Assembly (NCBI RefSeq): GCF_004331915.1
Contig: NZ_CP036528.1
Span: 592,201-656,200, forward strand
DNA from: Ureibacillus thermophilus
GTDB taxonomy: Bacteria; Bacillota; Bacilli; Bacillales_A; Planococcaceae
DNA: 64,000 bases
Direction of reading: 5' to 3'
The notes under the pieces were generated by a model, which was not told where the DNA came from, made no database searches, and was given only the letters and a program-made list of their open reading frames with translations. The position numbers and the translations under genes were made by a program. Shown here piece after piece: positions 50,082-61,525 of this stretch (the first letter of the stretch is position 1; each line of letters opens with the position of its first letter).

Positions 50082-50429
50082 ATGACAACAAAAGCTAAAG
50101 CTGTTGCTCGCACAGTCCGAATTGCACCTCGTAAAGTGCGTTTAGTTGTAGATTTAATTAGAGGTAAGCAAGTAGGAGAAGCAGTTGCGATTTTACGTCA
50201 CACTCCAAAAGCGGCGTCTCCTGTCGTTGAGAAAGTATTAAAATCCGCAGTTGCAAATGCTGAGCACAATTACAATTTAGATCCAAATAACTTATATATT
50301 TCTGAAATTTACGTTGATGAAGGACCAACATTAAAACGTTATCGTCCACGCGCACAAGGTCGTGCAAGCGGAATTAACAAACGCACAAGCCACATCACTG
50401 TAGTGGTATCTGAGAAGAAGGAGGGTTAA
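50082..50429 (+). CDS. rplV: 50S ribosomal protein L22
   Basis: A 115-residue protein whose beta-hairpin lines the exit tunnel ([19 protein letters not shown], about 86-104). [17 protein letters not shown] at 12-28 is the family signature. ATG 50082 with GAGGAGG. rpsC starts 2 bases after the stop. Confidence 0.97.
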   Translation: MTTKAKAVARTVRIAPRKVRLVVDLIRGKQVGEAVAILRHTPKAASPVVEKVLKSAVANAEHNYNLDPNNLYISEIYVDEGPTLKRYRPRAQGRASGINKRTSHITVVVSEKKEG

Positions 50430-50431
50430 TT

Positions 50432-51088
50432 TTGGGTCAAAAAGTACATCCAAACGGATTGCGAATCGGCATCATTCGCGACTGGGAGTCAAGATGGTAC
50501 GCTGAAAAAGACTATGCCGATTTGCTTCATGAAGATCTCAAAATCCGTAAATACATCGAAACGACATTAAAAGACGCAGCAGTTTCTAAAGTAGAAATCG
50601 AACGCGCTGCTAATCGTGTGAACATTACAATCCACACTGCAAAACCAGGAATGGTTATCGGTAAAGGTGGTACGGAAGTAGAAAACTTACGTAAATACCT
50701 AAGCGATTTAACTGGCAAACGTGTACACATTAATATTGTTGAAATCAAAAAACCGGATCTTGATGCAAAATTAGTTGCTGAAAACATTGCGCGTCAACTT
50801 GAAAACCGCGTTTCATTCCGTCGTGCTCAAAAACAAGCAATCCAACGCACAATGCGTGCAGGAGCAAAAGGAATTAAAACTCAAGTGTCTGGTCGTTTAG
50901 GCGGAGCTGATATCGCTCGTGCAGAACATTATAGCGAAGGAACTGTACCACTTCATACGCTTCGTGCTGACATCGACTACGCTCATGCAGAAGCAGATAC
51001 AACATACGGAAAACTAGGCGTAAAAGTATGGATTTATCGTGGTGAGGTCCTTCCTACGAAGAAAAACTCTGCGGAAGGAGGAAAATAA
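50432..51088 (+). CDS. rpsC: 30S ribosomal protein S3
   Basis: A 218-residue mRNA-entry protein with helicase-type basic surface. [22 protein letters not shown] start, KH-type [15 protein letters not shown], and the C-terminal domain to 218. Uses TTG 50432, preceded by AAGGAGG at the end of rplV. rplP begins 2 bases after its stop. Confidence 0.97.
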   Translation: MGQKVHPNGLRIGIIRDWESRWYAEKDYADLLHEDLKIRKYIETTLKDAAVSKVEIERAANRVNITIHTAKPGMVIGKGGTEVENLRKYLSDLTGKRVHINIVEIKKPDLDAKLVAENIARQLENRVSFRRAQKQAIQRTMRAGAKGIKTQVSGRLGGADIARAEHYSEGTVPLHTLRADIDYAHAEADTTYGKLGVKVWIYRGEVLPTKKNSAEGGK

Positions 51089-51090
51089 TT

Positions 51091-51525
51091 ATGTTAATGC
51101 CAAAACGCGTGAAATATCGTCGCGAACATCGCGGTAAAATGCGTGGCCAAGCAAAAGGCGGTCGCGAAGTACAATTTGGTGAATGGGGCCTTCAAGCTAC
51201 AACAGCTAGTTGGGTGACAAACCGTCAAATCGAAGCTGCCCGTATTGCGATGACTCGTTACATGAAACGTGGCGGTAAAGTTTGGATTAAAATCTTCCCA
51301 CACAAACCTTATACGAAAAAACCTCTTGAGGTACGGATGGGTTCCGGTAAAGGTTCACCTGAAGGTTGGGTAGCTGTAGTAAAACCAGGAAAAGTTATGT
51401 TTGAAGTTGCTGGTGTATCTGAAGAAGTTGCACGCGAAGCTCTTCGTTTAGCATCACATAAACTTCCTGTAAAATGTAAAATTGTGAAACGTCAAGAAAC
51501 TGGTGGTGATTCTAATGAAAGCTAA
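51091..51525 (+). CDS. rplP: 50S ribosomal protein L16
   Basis: A 144-residue A-site protein of the central protuberance. [17 protein letters not shown] start, FGEWGLQA and [18 protein letters not shown] signatures. ATG 51091 or 51097; GGAGGA at the end of rpsC serves either. Its last 11 bases overlap the start of rpmC. Confidence 0.97.
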   Translation: MLMPKRVKYRREHRGKMRGQAKGGREVQFGEWGLQATTASWVTNRQIEAARIAMTRYMKRGGKVWIKIFPHKPYTKKPLEVRMGSGKGSPEGWVAVVKPGKVMFEVAGVSEEVAREALRLASHKLPVKCKIVKRQETGGDSNES

Positions 51526-51715
51526 AGATATCCGTGAACTTGCCACTTCTGAAATCGAAATGAAAATTAAATCACTAAAAGAAGAGCTTTTCAACCTTCG
51601 CTTCCAATTAGCGACTGGTCAATTAGAAAATACAGCTCGCATTCGTGAAGTTCGTAAAACGATTGCGCGCATGAAAACTGTGATTCGCGAAAGAGAAATC
51701 AGTGGAGATAACTGA
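51515..51715 (+). CDS. rpmC: 50S ribosomal protein L29
   Basis: A 66-residue two-helix protein at the tunnel exit. [21 protein letters not shown] begins at ATG 51515, overlapping rplP; GGTGGTG within rplP is the SD. A longer in-frame start at 51503 is less likely. [14 protein letters not shown] is the usual core. Confidence 0.95.
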   Translation: MKAKDIRELATSEIEMKIKSLKEELFNLRFQLATGQLENTARIREVRKTIARMKTVIREREISGDN

Positions 51716-51732
51716 TAAAGGAGGTCCGGTAT

Positions 51733-51996
51733 ATGTCTGAGCGTAAACAACGCAAAGTTTACACTGGCCGTGTAGTTTCAGATAAAATGGACAAAACGAT
51801 TGTCGTTCTTGTTGAAACTTACAAAAAACACAAATTATACGGCAAACGTGTAAAATATTCAAAAAAATTCAAAGCTCATGACGAGCATAATGAAGCTAAA
51901 GTTGGCGATATCGTACGCATTATGGAAACACGCCCACTATCAGCTACAAAACATTTCCGTCTTGTTGAAATTGTAGAAAAAGCGGTTGTTATTTAA
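51733..51996 (+). CDS. rpsQ: 30S ribosomal protein S17
   Basis: An 87-residue OB-fold primary binding protein of 16S r[25 protein letters not shown] and the [16 protein letters not shown] loop are typical. ATG 51733 after AAAGGAGG. Confidence 0.96.
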   Translation: MSERKQRKVYTGRVVSDKMDKTIVVLVETYKKHKLYGKRVKYSKKFKAHDEHNEAKVGDIVRIMETRPLSATKHFRLVEIVEKAVVI

Positions 51997-52039
51997 TAGA
52001 TATTCGGAAAAACGGAAGTTCCGAAGGGAGGTAACCTAA

Positions 52040-52408
<369 letters not shown>

Positions 52409-52445
52409 TCATTTGATAGTACCAATTAAGGAGGTGCGACACATA

Positions 52446-52754
52446 ATGCATGTTAAAAAGGGCGACAAAGTAAAAGTTATTACTGGAAAAGACAAAGGCA
52501 AAGAAGGCATTGTACTTGCTGCTTTTCCTAAAAAAAATCGTGTAATTGTTGAAGGCGTAAATATTGTGAAAAAACATCTGAAGCCTAATCAATTAAACCC
52601 ACAAGGTGGTATTGTAAGCCAAGAAGCACCAATCCACGTTTCGAACGTAATGCTAATCGATCCAAAAACCGGCGAGCCGACTCGTGTAGGTTATAAAATC
52701 GAAAATGGCAAAAAAGTTCGTGTTGCAAAAAAATCAGGTGCAGTAATTGACTAA
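52446..52754 (+). CDS. rplX: 50S ribosomal protein L24
   Basis: A 102-residue KOW-domain assembly initiator. [21 protein letters not shown] start at ATG 52446, after GGAGGTG; an in-frame upstream ATG (52413) lacks family support and SD. The rest ([20 protein letters not shown]) is standard. Confidence 0.96.
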   Translation: MHVKKGDKVKVITGKDKGKEGIVLAAFPKKNRVIVEGVNIVKKHLKPNQLNPQGGIVSQEAPIHVSNVMLIDPKTGEPTRVGYKIENGKKVRVAKKSGAVID

Positions 52755-52781
52755 TAGAAATTTTGAAAGGAGGTACAAAAC

Positions 52782-53321
52782 ATGAGCCGCCTAAAAGAAA
52801 AATATAAAAACGAAGTAGTTCCTGCTTTAATGAATAAGTTTGGATATAAATCAATCATGCAAGTTCCTAAAGTTGAAAAAATCGTTGTCAACATGGGTGT
52901 TGGTGACGCAGTACAAAACTCTAAAGCATTAGATGCAGCTGTTGAAGAATTAGCGATCATCACTGGTCAAAAACCTGTTATCACTAGAGCGAAAAAATCA
53001 ATCGCTGGATTCCGTTTGCGTGCAGGTATGCCAATCGGTGCCAAAGTTACATTACGTGGTGACCGTATGTATGATTTCCTTGATAAATTAGTATCTATCG
53101 CACTTCCACGTGTACGTGACTTCCGCGGTGTTTCTAAAAAAGCATTCGATGGTCGCGGTAACTACACATTGGGTGTTAAAGAACAATTGATTTTCCCAGA
53201 AATCGATTACGATAAAATTTCAAAAGTACGCGGTATGGATATCGTGATCGTAACGACAGCGAATTCTGATGAGGAAGCTCGCGAGTTATTGACACAATTC
53301 GGTATGCCGTTCCAAAAATAA
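52782..53321 (+). CDS. rplE: 50S ribosomal protein L5
   Basis: A 179-residue 5S rRNA-binding protein of the central protuberance. [37 protein letters not shown], and the C-terminal [15 protein letters not shown] are the family landmarks. ATG 52782 after AAAGGAGG. Confidence 0.97.
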   Translation: MSRLKEKYKNEVVPALMNKFGYKSIMQVPKVEKIVVNMGVGDAVQNSKALDAAVEELAIITGQKPVITRAKKSIAGFRLRAGMPIGAKVTLRGDRMYDFLDKLVSIALPRVRDFRGVSKKAFDGRGNYTLGVKEQLIFPEIDYDKISKVRGMDIVIVTTANSDEEARELLTQFGMPFQK

Positions 53322-53324
53322 TAA

Positions 53325-53525
<201 letters not shown>

Positions 53526-53556
53526 TGCCCAAAAAATGGGAAGGAGGTAAAAGAAT

Positions 53557-53955
53557 ATGACAATGACAGATCCAATTGCAGATATGCTAACTCGCATCCG
53601 TAATGCGAATATGGTTCGTCACGAGAAGCTAGAAGTACCGGCTTCCAAAATTAAAAAAGAAATCGCTGAAATTCTTAAGCGAGAAGGCTTCATTCGTGAT
53701 GTGGAATATATCGATGACAACAAGCAAGGTATTATCCGTATTTTCTTGAAATATGGAAAAAATAACGAACGTGTAATCACTGGATTAAAACGCATTTCTA
53801 AACCAGGTCTACGCGTTTATGCAAAAACTGACGAAATTCCTAAAGTATTAAACGGATTAGGAATCGCTATACTTTCAACTTCTCAAGGTGTGTTAACTGA
53901 TAAAGAAGCACGCGCTAAAAAAGTAGGCGGAGAAGTAATAGCTTACATTTGGTAA
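53557..53955 (+). CDS. rpsH: 30S ribosomal protein S8
   Basis: A 132-residue central-domain assembly protein. [20 protein letters not shown] start and [18 protein letters not shown] near the C-terminus. ATG 53557 lies 9 nt after AAGGAGGT; ATG 53563 is an alternative. Confidence 0.97.
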   Translation: MTMTDPIADMLTRIRNANMVRHEKLEVPASKIKKEIAEILKREGFIRDVEYIDDNKQGIIRIFLKYGKNNERVITGLKRISKPGLRVYAKTDEIPKVLNGLGIAILSTSQGVLTDKEARAKKVGGEVIAYIW

Positions 53956-53985
53956 TAAGTAATATGCGAATGGAGGTGCAATGAA

Positions 53986-54525
53986 ATGTCTCGTGTAGGA
54001 AAAAAACCGATTGAAGTTCCTGCTGGCGTTACAGTAACTGTTAGCGATGACAATACTGTAACTGTAAAGGGACCGAAAGGCGAATTAACTCGTCAATTCA
54101 ACAAAGATATGAAAATTGAACAAGAAGGAAATATAATTACAGTTGTTCGCCCTTCTGATTCAAAAGAACACCGTACAATTCACGGTACAACTCGTGCGTT
54201 GCTAGCAAACATGGTAAAAGGTGTATCTGAAGGATTCTCTCGTTCTTTAGAATTGATTGGGGTTGGGTACCGTGCTCAATTACAAGGTAAAAAACTTGTA
54301 CTAAACGTTGGTTACTCACATCCAGTAGAATTTACACCTGAAAATGGGATCGAAATCGAAGTTCCTTCCAACACAAAAATCGTGGTAAAAGGAATTGACA
54401 AAGAACGCGTAGGTGCGTTTGCAGCGGATATTCGTGCTGTACGTCCACCTGAACCATACAAAGGTAAAGGTATTCGCTACGAAGGTGAATATGTACGTCG
54501 TAAAGAAGGTAAAACAGGTAAGTAA
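53986..54525 (+). CDS. rplF: 50S ribosomal protein L6
   Basis: A 179-residue protein with two related domains near the sarcin-ricin loop. [18 protein letters not shown] start; [21 protein letters not shown]-type C-terminus binds rRNA. ATG 53986 after GGAGGTG. Confidence 0.97.
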   Translation: MSRVGKKPIEVPAGVTVTVSDDNTVTVKGPKGELTRQFNKDMKIEQEGNIITVVRPSDSKEHRTIHGTTRALLANMVKGVSEGFSRSLELIGVGYRAQLQGKKLVLNVGYSHPVEFTPENGIEIEVPSNTKIVVKGIDKERVGAFAADIRAVRPPEPYKGKGIRYEGEYVRRKEGKTGK

Positions 54526-54557
54526 TGCTAGATAAGCGTTAGAAAGGAGTGACCACT

Positions 54558-54917
54558 ATGATTACGAAACTAGATAAAAATAAAGTTCGTAAAAAACGTC
54601 ATGCACGCGTGCGTACGAAAGTTCACGGTACACCTGAACGTCCACGTTTGAACGTATATCGTTCCAATAAACACATTTACGCACAAATCATTGACGATGT
54701 TGCAGGACATACACTTGTAAGTGCGTCAACATTAGAAAAAGATTTTGAAGGTCCTGGCAGCAATAAAGAAGCTGCAGCAAAAGTTGGCGAATTAATTGCA
54801 AAACGTGCATTAGAAAAAAATATTACTTCCGTTGTATTTGACCGTGGTGGTTATTTATATCATGGACGTGTGAAAGCATTAGCAGAAGCTGCACGCGAAA
54901 ACGGTTTACAATTCTAA
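54558..54917 (+). CDS. rplR: 50S ribosomal protein L18
   Basis: A 119-residue 5S rRNA-binding protein. [18 protein letters not shown] basic N-terminus and [22 protein letters not shown]-terminus. ATG 54558 with AAAGGAGTG; a longer frame 5' overlaps the SD. Confidence 0.96.
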   Translation: MITKLDKNKVRKKRHARVRTKVHGTPERPRLNVYRSNKHIYAQIIDDVAGHTLVSASTLEKDFEGPGSNKEAAAKVGELIAKRALEKNITSVVFDRGGYLYHGRVKALAEAARENGLQF

Positions 54918-54938
54918 TAAGAAGGAGGGACATACTTC

Positions 54939-55439
54939 ATGAGTCGTATTGACGCAAACAAATTAGAACTTGAAGAACGCGTTGTTGCGGTAAACCGCGT
55001 TGCGAAAGTTGTAAAAGGTGGACGTCGCTTCCGCTTCTCAGCGCTAGTAGTAGTAGGTGACAAAAACGGTCATGTTGGATTCGGTACTGGTAAAGCTCAA
55101 GAAGTACCTGATGCGATTCGTAAAGCTGTAGAAGACGCGAAGAAAAACTTGATCGAAGTACCACGTGTAGGTGGAACTATTCCACATGAGGTAATTGGTC
55201 ACTTTGGTGCTGGTAAAATCTTAATGAAACCTGCTTCAGAAGGTACTGGAGTAATCGCTGGTGGTCCAGTACGTGCGGTACTTGATTTAGCAGGAATTAC
55301 GGATATCCTATCAAAATCTCTAGGTTCTAACACACCAATCAACATGGTTCGCGCTACTGTTGATGGTTTAAAACAATTAAAACGTGCTGAAGAAGTAGCT
55401 AAGCTTCGTGGTAAATCAGTAGAAGAGCTACTAGGATAA
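54939..55439 (+). CDS. rpsE: 30S ribosomal protein S5
   Basis: A 166-residue decoding-fidelity protein. The spectinomycin loop region [18 protein letters not shown] (about 24-41) looks wild type. [20 protein letters not shown] and [16 protein letters not shown] follow. ATG 54939 after AAGGAGGG. Confidence 0.97.
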   Translation: MSRIDANKLELEERVVAVNRVAKVVKGGRRFRFSALVVVGDKNGHVGFGTGKAQEVPDAIRKAVEDAKKNLIEVPRVGGTIPHEVIGHFGAGKILMKPASEGTGVIAGGPVRAVLDLAGITDILSKSLGSNTPINMVRATVDGLKQLKRAEEVAKLRGKSVEELLG

Positions 55440-55451
55440 GGGGGGATAATC

Positions 55452-55634
55452 ATGGCAAACAAATTACAAATCACCCTTACGAAATCTGTAATCGGCGCTA
55501 GCGAAAAACAGCGCAAAGTGGTAGAAGCTTTAGGATTAAAAAAAGTAAATGCTACTGTAGAACATTCAGATAATCCTGCCATTCGCGGCATGATTAATAA
55601 AGTATCTCACTTAGTAACAGTTAAAGAAATCTAA
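55452..55634 (+). CDS. rpmD: 50S ribosomal protein L30
   Basis: A 60-residue protein, short bacterial form. [20 protein letters not shown] start and [21 protein letters not shown] 55452 with GGGGGA upstream. Confidence 0.95.
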   Translation: MANKLQITLTKSVIGASEKQRKVVEALGLKKVNATVEHSDNPAIRGMINKVSHLVTVKEI

Positions 55635-55670
55635 TGATTTAAACTAATAAATAAGGAGGTGCCATCTAAG

Positions 55671-56111
55671 ATGAAACTTCATGAGCTAAAACCAGCGGAA
55701 GGTTCACGCAAAAAACGCAACCGCGTTGGTCGTGGTATCGGTTCTGGTAACGGTAAAACTGCTGGACGCGGTCATAAAGGTCAAAACGCTCGTTCAGGAG
55801 GCGGTGTTCGCCCTGGTTTTGAAGGTGGTCAAAACCCATTGTTCCGCCGCTTACCAAAACGTGGTTTTACTAATGTAAACCGTAAAGAATATGCAATCGT
55901 GAACCTTGATGCATTAAATCGTTTCGAAGACGGTGCAGAAATTACACCTGCATTGTTAATCGAAACTGGTGTTGTGAGCAAAGAAAAAGCTGGTATCAAA
56001 ATCCTTGGAAATGGAACTCTTACTAAAAAGCTTAATGTAAAAGCTCACAAGTTCTCTGCTTCTGCAAAAGAAGCGATTGAGAGCGCTGGCGGAACAACTG
56101 AGGTGATTTAA
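55671..56111 (+). CDS. rplO: 50S ribosomal protein L15
   Basis: A 146-residue late assembly protein. [22 protein letters not shown] and [15 protein letters not shown] are diagnostic. ATG 55671 after AAGGAGGTG. The TAATG junction couples it to secY. Confidence 0.97.
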   Translation: MKLHELKPAEGSRKKRNRVGRGIGSGNGKTAGRGHKGQNARSGGGVRPGFEGGQNPLFRRLPKRGFTNVNRKEYAIVNLDALNRFEDGAEITPALLIETGVVSKEKAGIKILGNGTLTKKLNVKAHKFSASAKEAIESAGGTTEVI

Positions 56112-57406
56112 TGTTTCGTACTTTCGCAAACTTTATGCGAGTCCGCGATATTCGCAATAAAATATTCTTCACTTTACTCATGCTAATCGTTTTTCGTATA
56201 GGAACTTTTATCCCTGTACCAAACGTGGATGCAGATGTATTAAAAGTAACGGATGAATTTAACCTTGTTGGTTTTCTGAACGTGTTTGGCGGCGGTGCTT
56301 TATCCAATTTCTCCATTTTTGCTTTAGGGATTATGCCTTATATCACTGCTTCCATCATTGTTCAATTATTACAGATGGATGTCGTGCCTAAGTTTGCAGA
56401 ATGGGGACGTCAAGGTGAAGTAGGTCGCAGAAAGTTGGCGCAGTTTACTCGCTACTTTACTGTTGTGTTAGCATTCATCCAAGCCTTTGCAATGTCATTT
56501 GGTTTTAACAAATTATATGGAGGTACACTAGTTACAGATACAAGTATACTTTCATATTTGACGATTGCGATTGTACTTACAGCCGGTACAGCATTTTTGC
56601 TTTGGCTTGGTGAGCAGATTACGGCTCATGGCATTGGTAATGGTATTTCTATCATTATCTTTGCTGGGATCGTTGCTGCAATACCTACAACAATCAACCA
56701 AATTTATGCCCAACAAATTGAAGGTGCAGGGGATCAACTTTTCATCCGTATTGTGATTTTATTGCTTCTTGCTTTAATTATCTTGGCCATTGTTGTTGGA
56801 GTTATTTACGTACAACAAGCATTACGTAAAATTCCAATCCAATATGCTAAACGCGTTTCTGGTCGAGTAGGGCATGTTGGGGCACAACAAACGCACTTGC
56901 CGTTGAAAGTAAATGCTGCCGGAGTGATTCCTGTCATCTTCGCAGTAGCATTTCTTGTTACACCTCAGACTTTAGCAGCGTTTTTCGGTCAAAATAAAGT
57001 AACAACATTCATTGCCAACATGTTTGACTATACGAAACCTGTTGGGATGATTCTTTATATTGCTTTAATCATAGCGTTCACTTATTTCTATGCATTTGTT
57101 CAAGTGAACCCTGAACGTATTGCCGATAACTTGAAAAAACAAGGTGCATATATTCCTGGAATTCGACCAGGAAACGATACTCAAAACTACTTAACAAAAG
57201 TGCTCTACCGCTTAACATTTGTCGGTGCACTCTTTTTATCGGTAGTAGCGATATTGCCTATTTTGTTTATCAACTTTATGAATTTACCTGCTTCCGCTAA
57301 AATTGGTGGAACAAGCGTCATCATCATTGTTGGCGTCGCATTAGAAACGATGAAACAATTAGAAGCACAGTTGGTAAAACGTCATTATAAAGGTTTTATG
57401 AAATAA
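56111..57406 (+). CDS. secY: preprotein translocase channel SecY
   Basis: A 431-residue polytopic protein forming the Sec channel with SecE (encoded at 21.8 kb). Ten membrane segments are expected; the plug-proximal GGGALSNFSIFALGIMPYITASII, GIGNGISIIIFAGI and cytoplasmic loop VNPERIADNLKKQGAYIPGIRPG are recognised. ATG 56111 overlaps the rplO stop. Confidence 0.97.
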   Translation: MFRTFANFMRVRDIRNKIFFTLLMLIVFRIGTFIPVPNVDADVLKVTDEFNLVGFLNVFGGGALSNFSIFALGIMPYITASIIVQLLQMDVVPKFAEWGRQGEVGRRKLAQFTRYFTVVLAFIQAFAMSFGFNKLYGGTLVTDTSILSYLTIAIVLTAGTAFLLWLGEQITAHGIGNGISIIIFAGIVAAIPTTINQIYAQQIEGAGDQLFIRIVILLLLALIILAIVVGVIYVQQALRKIPIQYAKRVSGRVGHVGAQQTHLPLKVNAAGVIPVIFAVAFLVTPQTLAAFFGQNKVTTFIANMFDYTKPVGMILYIALIIAFTYFYAFVQVNPERIADNLKKQGAYIPGIRPGNDTQNYLTKVLYRLTFVGALFLSVVAILPILFINFMNLPASAKIGGTSVIIIVGVALETMKQLEAQLVKRHYKGFMK

Positions 57407-57417
57407 TTGTTGGTTAG

Positions 57418-58122
<705 letters not shown>

Positions 58123-58205
58123 TACCCGTCATTCTTTCGAAAGTCATAATACTTTTCGCGAGGGGTTATCGGAAACAACAGAAATTTGAGAGTTGTATAA
58201 AGTGC

Positions 58206-58419
58206 CCGGTATACACTGCTTGCGAAAGTTTGTACTTACAAAGAAGTTCTTTTGTGAAGAGTGTTATGGGTTTCGTGGAAGCATCAAGTGATCGGGTATG
58301 AATTTTCATATGTTTCCGGAAATCTTATATATAGAACAATTTTATACCGGATTTATTCATTCCCTGGATTGTGTGAAGCGAAACCAGCGAGCGTCTTTCG
58401 AACATCTCTCATACAATCC
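58206..58419 (+). other. candidate structured RNA in the adk-infA gap (58123-58513)
   Basis: The 391-bp gap contains no credible ORF and no trace of map. Nested pairings are visible: CCGGTATA (58206-58213) with TATACCGG (58343-58350). Inside it, CACT-GCTT-CGAAA (about 58214-58227) pairs with TTTCG-AAGC-AGTG (about 58273-58290), enclosing a TTTGT/ACAAA hairpin. TATGAA/TTCATA forms a separate hairpin. A further stem, GGATTGTGTG (58366-58375) with CATACAATCC (58410-58419), lies downstream. Together they suggest a multi-branched RNA. No terminator separates it from infA, so it could be an infA leader. Confidence 0.4.
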
Positions 58420-58513
58420 AACGTTTGTTAATGGAGTTGCTTCTAACCTGTAAAACTGTTGCGAGGTTCTCGAATGGGAACGATTTAGCAGATAAAGAAG
58501 GGAGACAGGGTTG

Positions 58514-58732
58514 ATGGCGAAAGACGATGTAATTGAAGTCGAAGGAACAGTTGTTGAGACTTTGCCAAATGCGATGTTTAAGGTACAATTAGAAAATGGG
58601 CACACTGTGCTTGCACACGTTTCTGGGAAGATTCGTATGCATTTCATTCGAATTTTGCCTGGAGATAAAGTGACGATTGAGTTATCACCTTATGATTTGA
58701 CTCGCGGTCGTATCACATACCGTTTTAAATAA
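58514..58732 (+). CDS. infA: translation initiation factor IF-1
   Basis: A 72-residue S1/OB-fold factor binding the 30S A site. [21 protein letters not shown] start and [24 protein letters not shown]-type end. ATG 58514 after GGGAGA; one TTG codon directly before it is in frame but less well spaced. Confidence 0.97.
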   Translation: MAKDDVIEVEGTVVETLPNAMFKVQLENGHTVLAHVSGKIRMHFIRILPGDKVTIELSPYDLTRGRITYRFK

Positions 58733-58768
58733 TCTTTGCACTCCGAAGACTTAAGGAGGTTGAGTTGA

Positions 58769-58882
<114 letters not shown>

Positions 58883-58904
58883 TTTTTAAGGAGGTGCGAA
58901 ATTA

Positions 58905-59270
58905 ATGGCACGTATTGCTGGTGTTGATATTCCTCGCGATAAACGCGTAGTGATTTCATTAACTTATATTTATGGTGTTGGTAAAGCAACTGCTAAGAAA
59001 GTATTAGCTGCAGCTGGTGTTTCTGAAGATACTCGTGTACGTGATCTTACAGAAGACGAATTAGACAGAATTCGTACAGAATTAGATAAATATAAAATCG
59101 AAGGTGACTTACGCCGAGAAGTATCACTTAACATTAAACGCTTAATGGAAATTGGTTGCTACCGTGGTATCCGTCACCGTCGTGGTTTACCAGTTCGCGG
59201 ACAAAATACGAAAAACAATGCACGTACTCGTAAAGGTCCTCGTAAAACTGTAGCGAACAAGAAAAAATAA
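58905..59270 (+). CDS. rpsM: 30S ribosomal protein S13
   Basis: A 121-residue head protein contacting P-site tRNA and L5. [25 protein letters not shown] start and the basic tail [25 protein letters not shown] 58905 after AAGGAGGTG. Confidence 0.97.
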   Translation: MARIAGVDIPRDKRVVISLTYIYGVGKATAKKVLAAAGVSEDTRVRDLTEDELDRIRTELDKYKIEGDLRREVSLNIKRLMEIGCYRGIRHRRGLPVRGQNTKNNARTRKGPRKTVANKKK

Positions 59271-59292
59271 TAGGTAAAGGGGGTTTACCGAA

Positions 59293-59682
59293 ATGGCTCG
59301 TAAACAACAATCACGTAAACGTCGCGTGAAAAAAAATATCGAATCAGGTATTGCGCACATTCGTTCTACATTTAACAATACAATCGTAACGATTACTGAT
59401 ATGCAAGGGAATGCAGTTTCTTGGTCAAGCGCAGGTGCTCTTGGATTCAAAGGTTCTCGTAAATCCACTCCATACGCTGCTCAAATGGCTGCCGAAGCTG
59501 CTGCAAAAGCTTCTCTTGAACATGGTTTAAAAACGTTAGAAGTAACTGTTAAAGGTCCAGGTGCAGGTCGTGAAGCAGCTATTCGTGCACTTCAAGCTGC
59601 AGGACTTGAAGTAACAGCGATTAAAGATGTTACACCAGTTCCACATAACGGTTGCCGTCCGCCAAAACGTCGTCGTGTGTAA
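59293..59682 (+). CDS. rpsK: 30S ribosomal protein S11
   Basis: A 129-residue platform protein near the mRNA exit. [19 protein letters not shown] and the C-terminal [16 protein letters not shown] are diagnostic. ATG 59293 with AAAGGGGG. Confidence 0.97.
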   Translation: MARKQQSRKRRVKKNIESGIAHIRSTFNNTIVTITDMQGNAVSWSSAGALGFKGSRKSTPYAAQMAAEAAAKASLEHGLKTLEVTVKGPGAGREAAIRALQAAGLEVTAIKDVTPVPHNGCRPPKRRRV

Positions 59683-59753
59683 TGGGTGCAACTCTTTGGA
59701 GTACATCATTCTTGTGCAAGAAGAATTGTACAAATTTATAAAGTCAAGTTTTT

Positions 59754-59782
59754 TTGACTATTATGATGGTATGACCTATACA
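59754..59782 (+). promoter_or_regulatory. putative internal promoter before rpoA
   Basis: TTGACT (59754-59759), 17-bp spacer, TATACA (59777-59782), close to the rpoA SD. The TTGAC also pairs with GTCAA at about 59742-59746, a small hairpin. It may let alpha subunit and L17 be made independently of the ribosomal genes upstream. Confidence 0.55.
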
Positions 59783-59810
59783 GTCGATGTTTTGAAGGAG
59801 GGTAAATTGA

Positions 59811-60755
59811 ATGATCGAAATTGAAAAACCAAGGATTGAAACTGTTGAGATCAGCGAAGATTCCACATACGGTAAGTTTGTTGTCGAACCGCTCGAACGT
59901 GGATATGGTACTACTTTGGGAAATTCTTTACGGCGCATCCTTCTATCCTCATTACCTGGTGCAGCGATTACATCTGTACAAATCGATGGGGTATTACATG
60001 AATTCTCAACTATTGAAGGGGTAGTAGAGGACGTTGCTTCAATTATTTTAAATCTAAAGAAACTTGCTTTGAAAATTTACTCCGATGAAGAAAAAGTTCT
60101 TGAGATTGATGTGAAAGGTGAAGCAACTGTAACAGCTGCTGATATCACTCACGATAGTGACGTTGAAATTTTAAATCCAGATTTATACATTGCAACAGTC
60201 GCAAGCAACGGTCATTTGCGTATGCGCATGTATGCAAGAAGAGGCCGTGGTTATACTCCTGCTGATCAAAACAAACGTGAGGATCTTCCTATCGGTGTGA
60301 TCCCGATCGACTCTATTTACACTCCAGTTTCACGCGTTAATTATCAAGTGGAAAATACTCGTGTAGGACAAAACTCTGACTACGACAAATTATCCCTTGA
60401 TGTCTGGACAGATGGAAGCATCGGTCCAAAAGAGGCGATTTCACTCGGAGCGAAAATATTAACGGAACATCTAAATATTTTTGTTGGTCTAACAGATGAA
60501 GCACAAGCAGCGGAAATCATGGTAGAAAAAGAAGAGGACCAAAAAGAAAAAGTATTAGAAATGACAATTGAAGAATTGGATCTTTCTGTTCGTTCCTATA
60601 ACTGTTTAAAACGTGCAGGTATCAATACCGTATTAGAACTTACGAATAAGACGGAAGACGATATGATGAAAGTTCGCAACCTCGGTCGTAAGTCTTTGGA
60701 AGAAGTAAAAGCTAAACTTGCAGAACTTGGTTTGTCTTTGCGCAAAGACGACTAA
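59811..60755 (+). CDS. rpoA: RNA polymerase alpha subunit
   Basis: A 314-residue subunit that dimerises to start polymerase assembly. The N-terminal domain (about 1-228) carries [25 protein letters not shown]; an acidic linker (EKEEDQKEK) leads to the C-terminal domain (about 245-314) with [18 protein letters not shown] and [12 protein letters not shown], which binds UP elements and activators. ATG 59811 after GGAGGG. Confidence 0.98.
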   Translation: MIEIEKPRIETVEISEDSTYGKFVVEPLERGYGTTLGNSLRRILLSSLPGAAITSVQIDGVLHEFSTIEGVVEDVASIILNLKKLALKIYSDEEKVLEIDVKGEATVTAADITHDSDVEILNPDLYIATVASNGHLRMRMYARRGRGYTPADQNKREDLPIGVIPIDSIYTPVSRVNYQVENTRVGQNSDYDKLSLDVWTDGSIGPKEAISLGAKILTEHLNIFVGLTDEAQAAEIMVEKEEDQKEKVLEMTIEELDLSVRSYNCLKRAGINTVLELTNKTEDDMMKVRNLGRKSLEEVKAKLAELGLSLRKDD

Positions 60756-60796
60756 GAATCGCTATTTATTATGTTCGAATAAAGGAGGGAACATTC

Positions 60797-61177
60797 ATGG
60801 GTTACAGAAAACTTGGCCGTACTAGTTCTCAACGTAAAGCATTATTACGTGATTTAGCAACTGATTTAATCATCAATGAACGCATTGAGACAACTGAAGC
60901 TCGTGCAAAGGAATTACGTTCAGTTGTTGAAAAAATGATTACATTAGGTAAACGTGGAGATTTACATGCTCGCCGTCAAGCAGCAGCATTCATCCGTCGT
61001 GAAGTAGTAACTACAACTGATGAAGATGGCAATGAAACAACAAAATTTGCGCTTCAAAAATTATTTGATGATATCGCACCACGTTATGCTGATCGCCAAG
61101 GTGGCTACACACGCATCTTAAAAGTAGGTCCTCGTCGTGGCGATGGAGCACCTGTTGTAATCATCGAGTTAGTTTAA
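60797..61177 (+). CDS. rplQ: 50S ribosomal protein L17
   Basis: A 126-residue protein at the tunnel-exit rim. [24 protein letters not shown] start, [31 protein letters not shown] core, [14 protein letters not shown] end. ATG 60797 after AAAGGAGGG. Last gene of the ribosomal run; a terminator follows within 5 bp. Confidence 0.97.
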   Translation: MGYRKLGRTSSQRKALLRDLATDLIINERIETTEARAKELRSVVEKMITLGKRGDLHARRQAAAFIRREVVTTTDEDGNETTKFALQKLFDDIAPRYADRQGGYTRILKVGPRRGDGAPVVIIELV

Positions 61178-61181
61178 TTTG

Positions 61182-61226
61182 AAGGGGGTGCCCGGGCCTT
61201 TTCCGGCTTGATCGCCCCTTTTTTTA
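61182..61226 (+). terminator. terminator after rplQ
   Basis: AAGGGG (from 61182) pairs with CCCCTT (61215-61220), with inner GCC/GGC pairing, followed by a run of T to 61225. A conserved RNA called the L17 downstream element is known from other Bacillota at this place; I cannot tell whether this is one. Confidence 0.75.
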
Positions 61227-61229
61227 CAA

Positions 61230-61400
61230 ATGAATGATTTATACGACAATTACAAAGCACTTGAGCGTTACGATGATCGAATATTAATTCGTATCGTCTA
61301 GCTCTCCGCACCTCATTCATCCGATGGCGGAACGAAAGAGACCGTTTAATCGTTTATTAAATGTTAGCGCATTTCTCCTGAATGAGGTGCGCGCTTTTTT
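61230..61400 (+). promoter_or_regulatory. riboswitch-like attenuator candidate upstream of ecfA1
   Basis: CGCACCTCATTCA (61307-61319) and TGAATGAGGTGCG (61379-61391) form a perfect 13-bp stem followed by GCTTTTTT: a long-looped intrinsic terminator. Part of its 5' arm, TCATTCAT (61313-61320), is also an exact complement of ATGAATGA (61230-61237). That pairing would close an 83-90-nt domain containing ACGAT/ATCGT and GAAT/ATTC pairing and would block the terminator. Mutually exclusive folds are the usual design of riboswitches and other attenuators. No known aptamer class recognised. Confidence 0.45.
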
Positions 61401-61420
61401 ATTCATGTCAAACTATTTAT

Positions 61421-61472
61421 AAAAATAAAATACGTTTTAACTTTTTGAAAAAATTAAACGTATTTTATTTTT
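61421..61472 (+). terminator. AT-rich palindrome before ecfA1
   Basis: AAAAATAAAATACGTTTTAA (61421-61440) is the near-perfect inverse of the segment 61454-61472 (one extra T). The T-rich 3' arm could allow bidirectional termination. Between it and ecfA1 only a strong SD (GGGGAGGGGAG) is seen; together with the two preceding entries this covers the 348-bp gap after rplQ. Confidence 0.5.
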
Positions 61473-61525
61473 ATATATAGTGGGTTTTCTTGGATTAGTA
61501 GAGCCTAGGGGAGGGGAGCGAAGAA

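Noticed and set aside
58357-58647. A 96-codon minus-strand frame over the infA start
   Set aside because: No SD, overlaps infA on the opposite strand, composition is that of a shadow frame.
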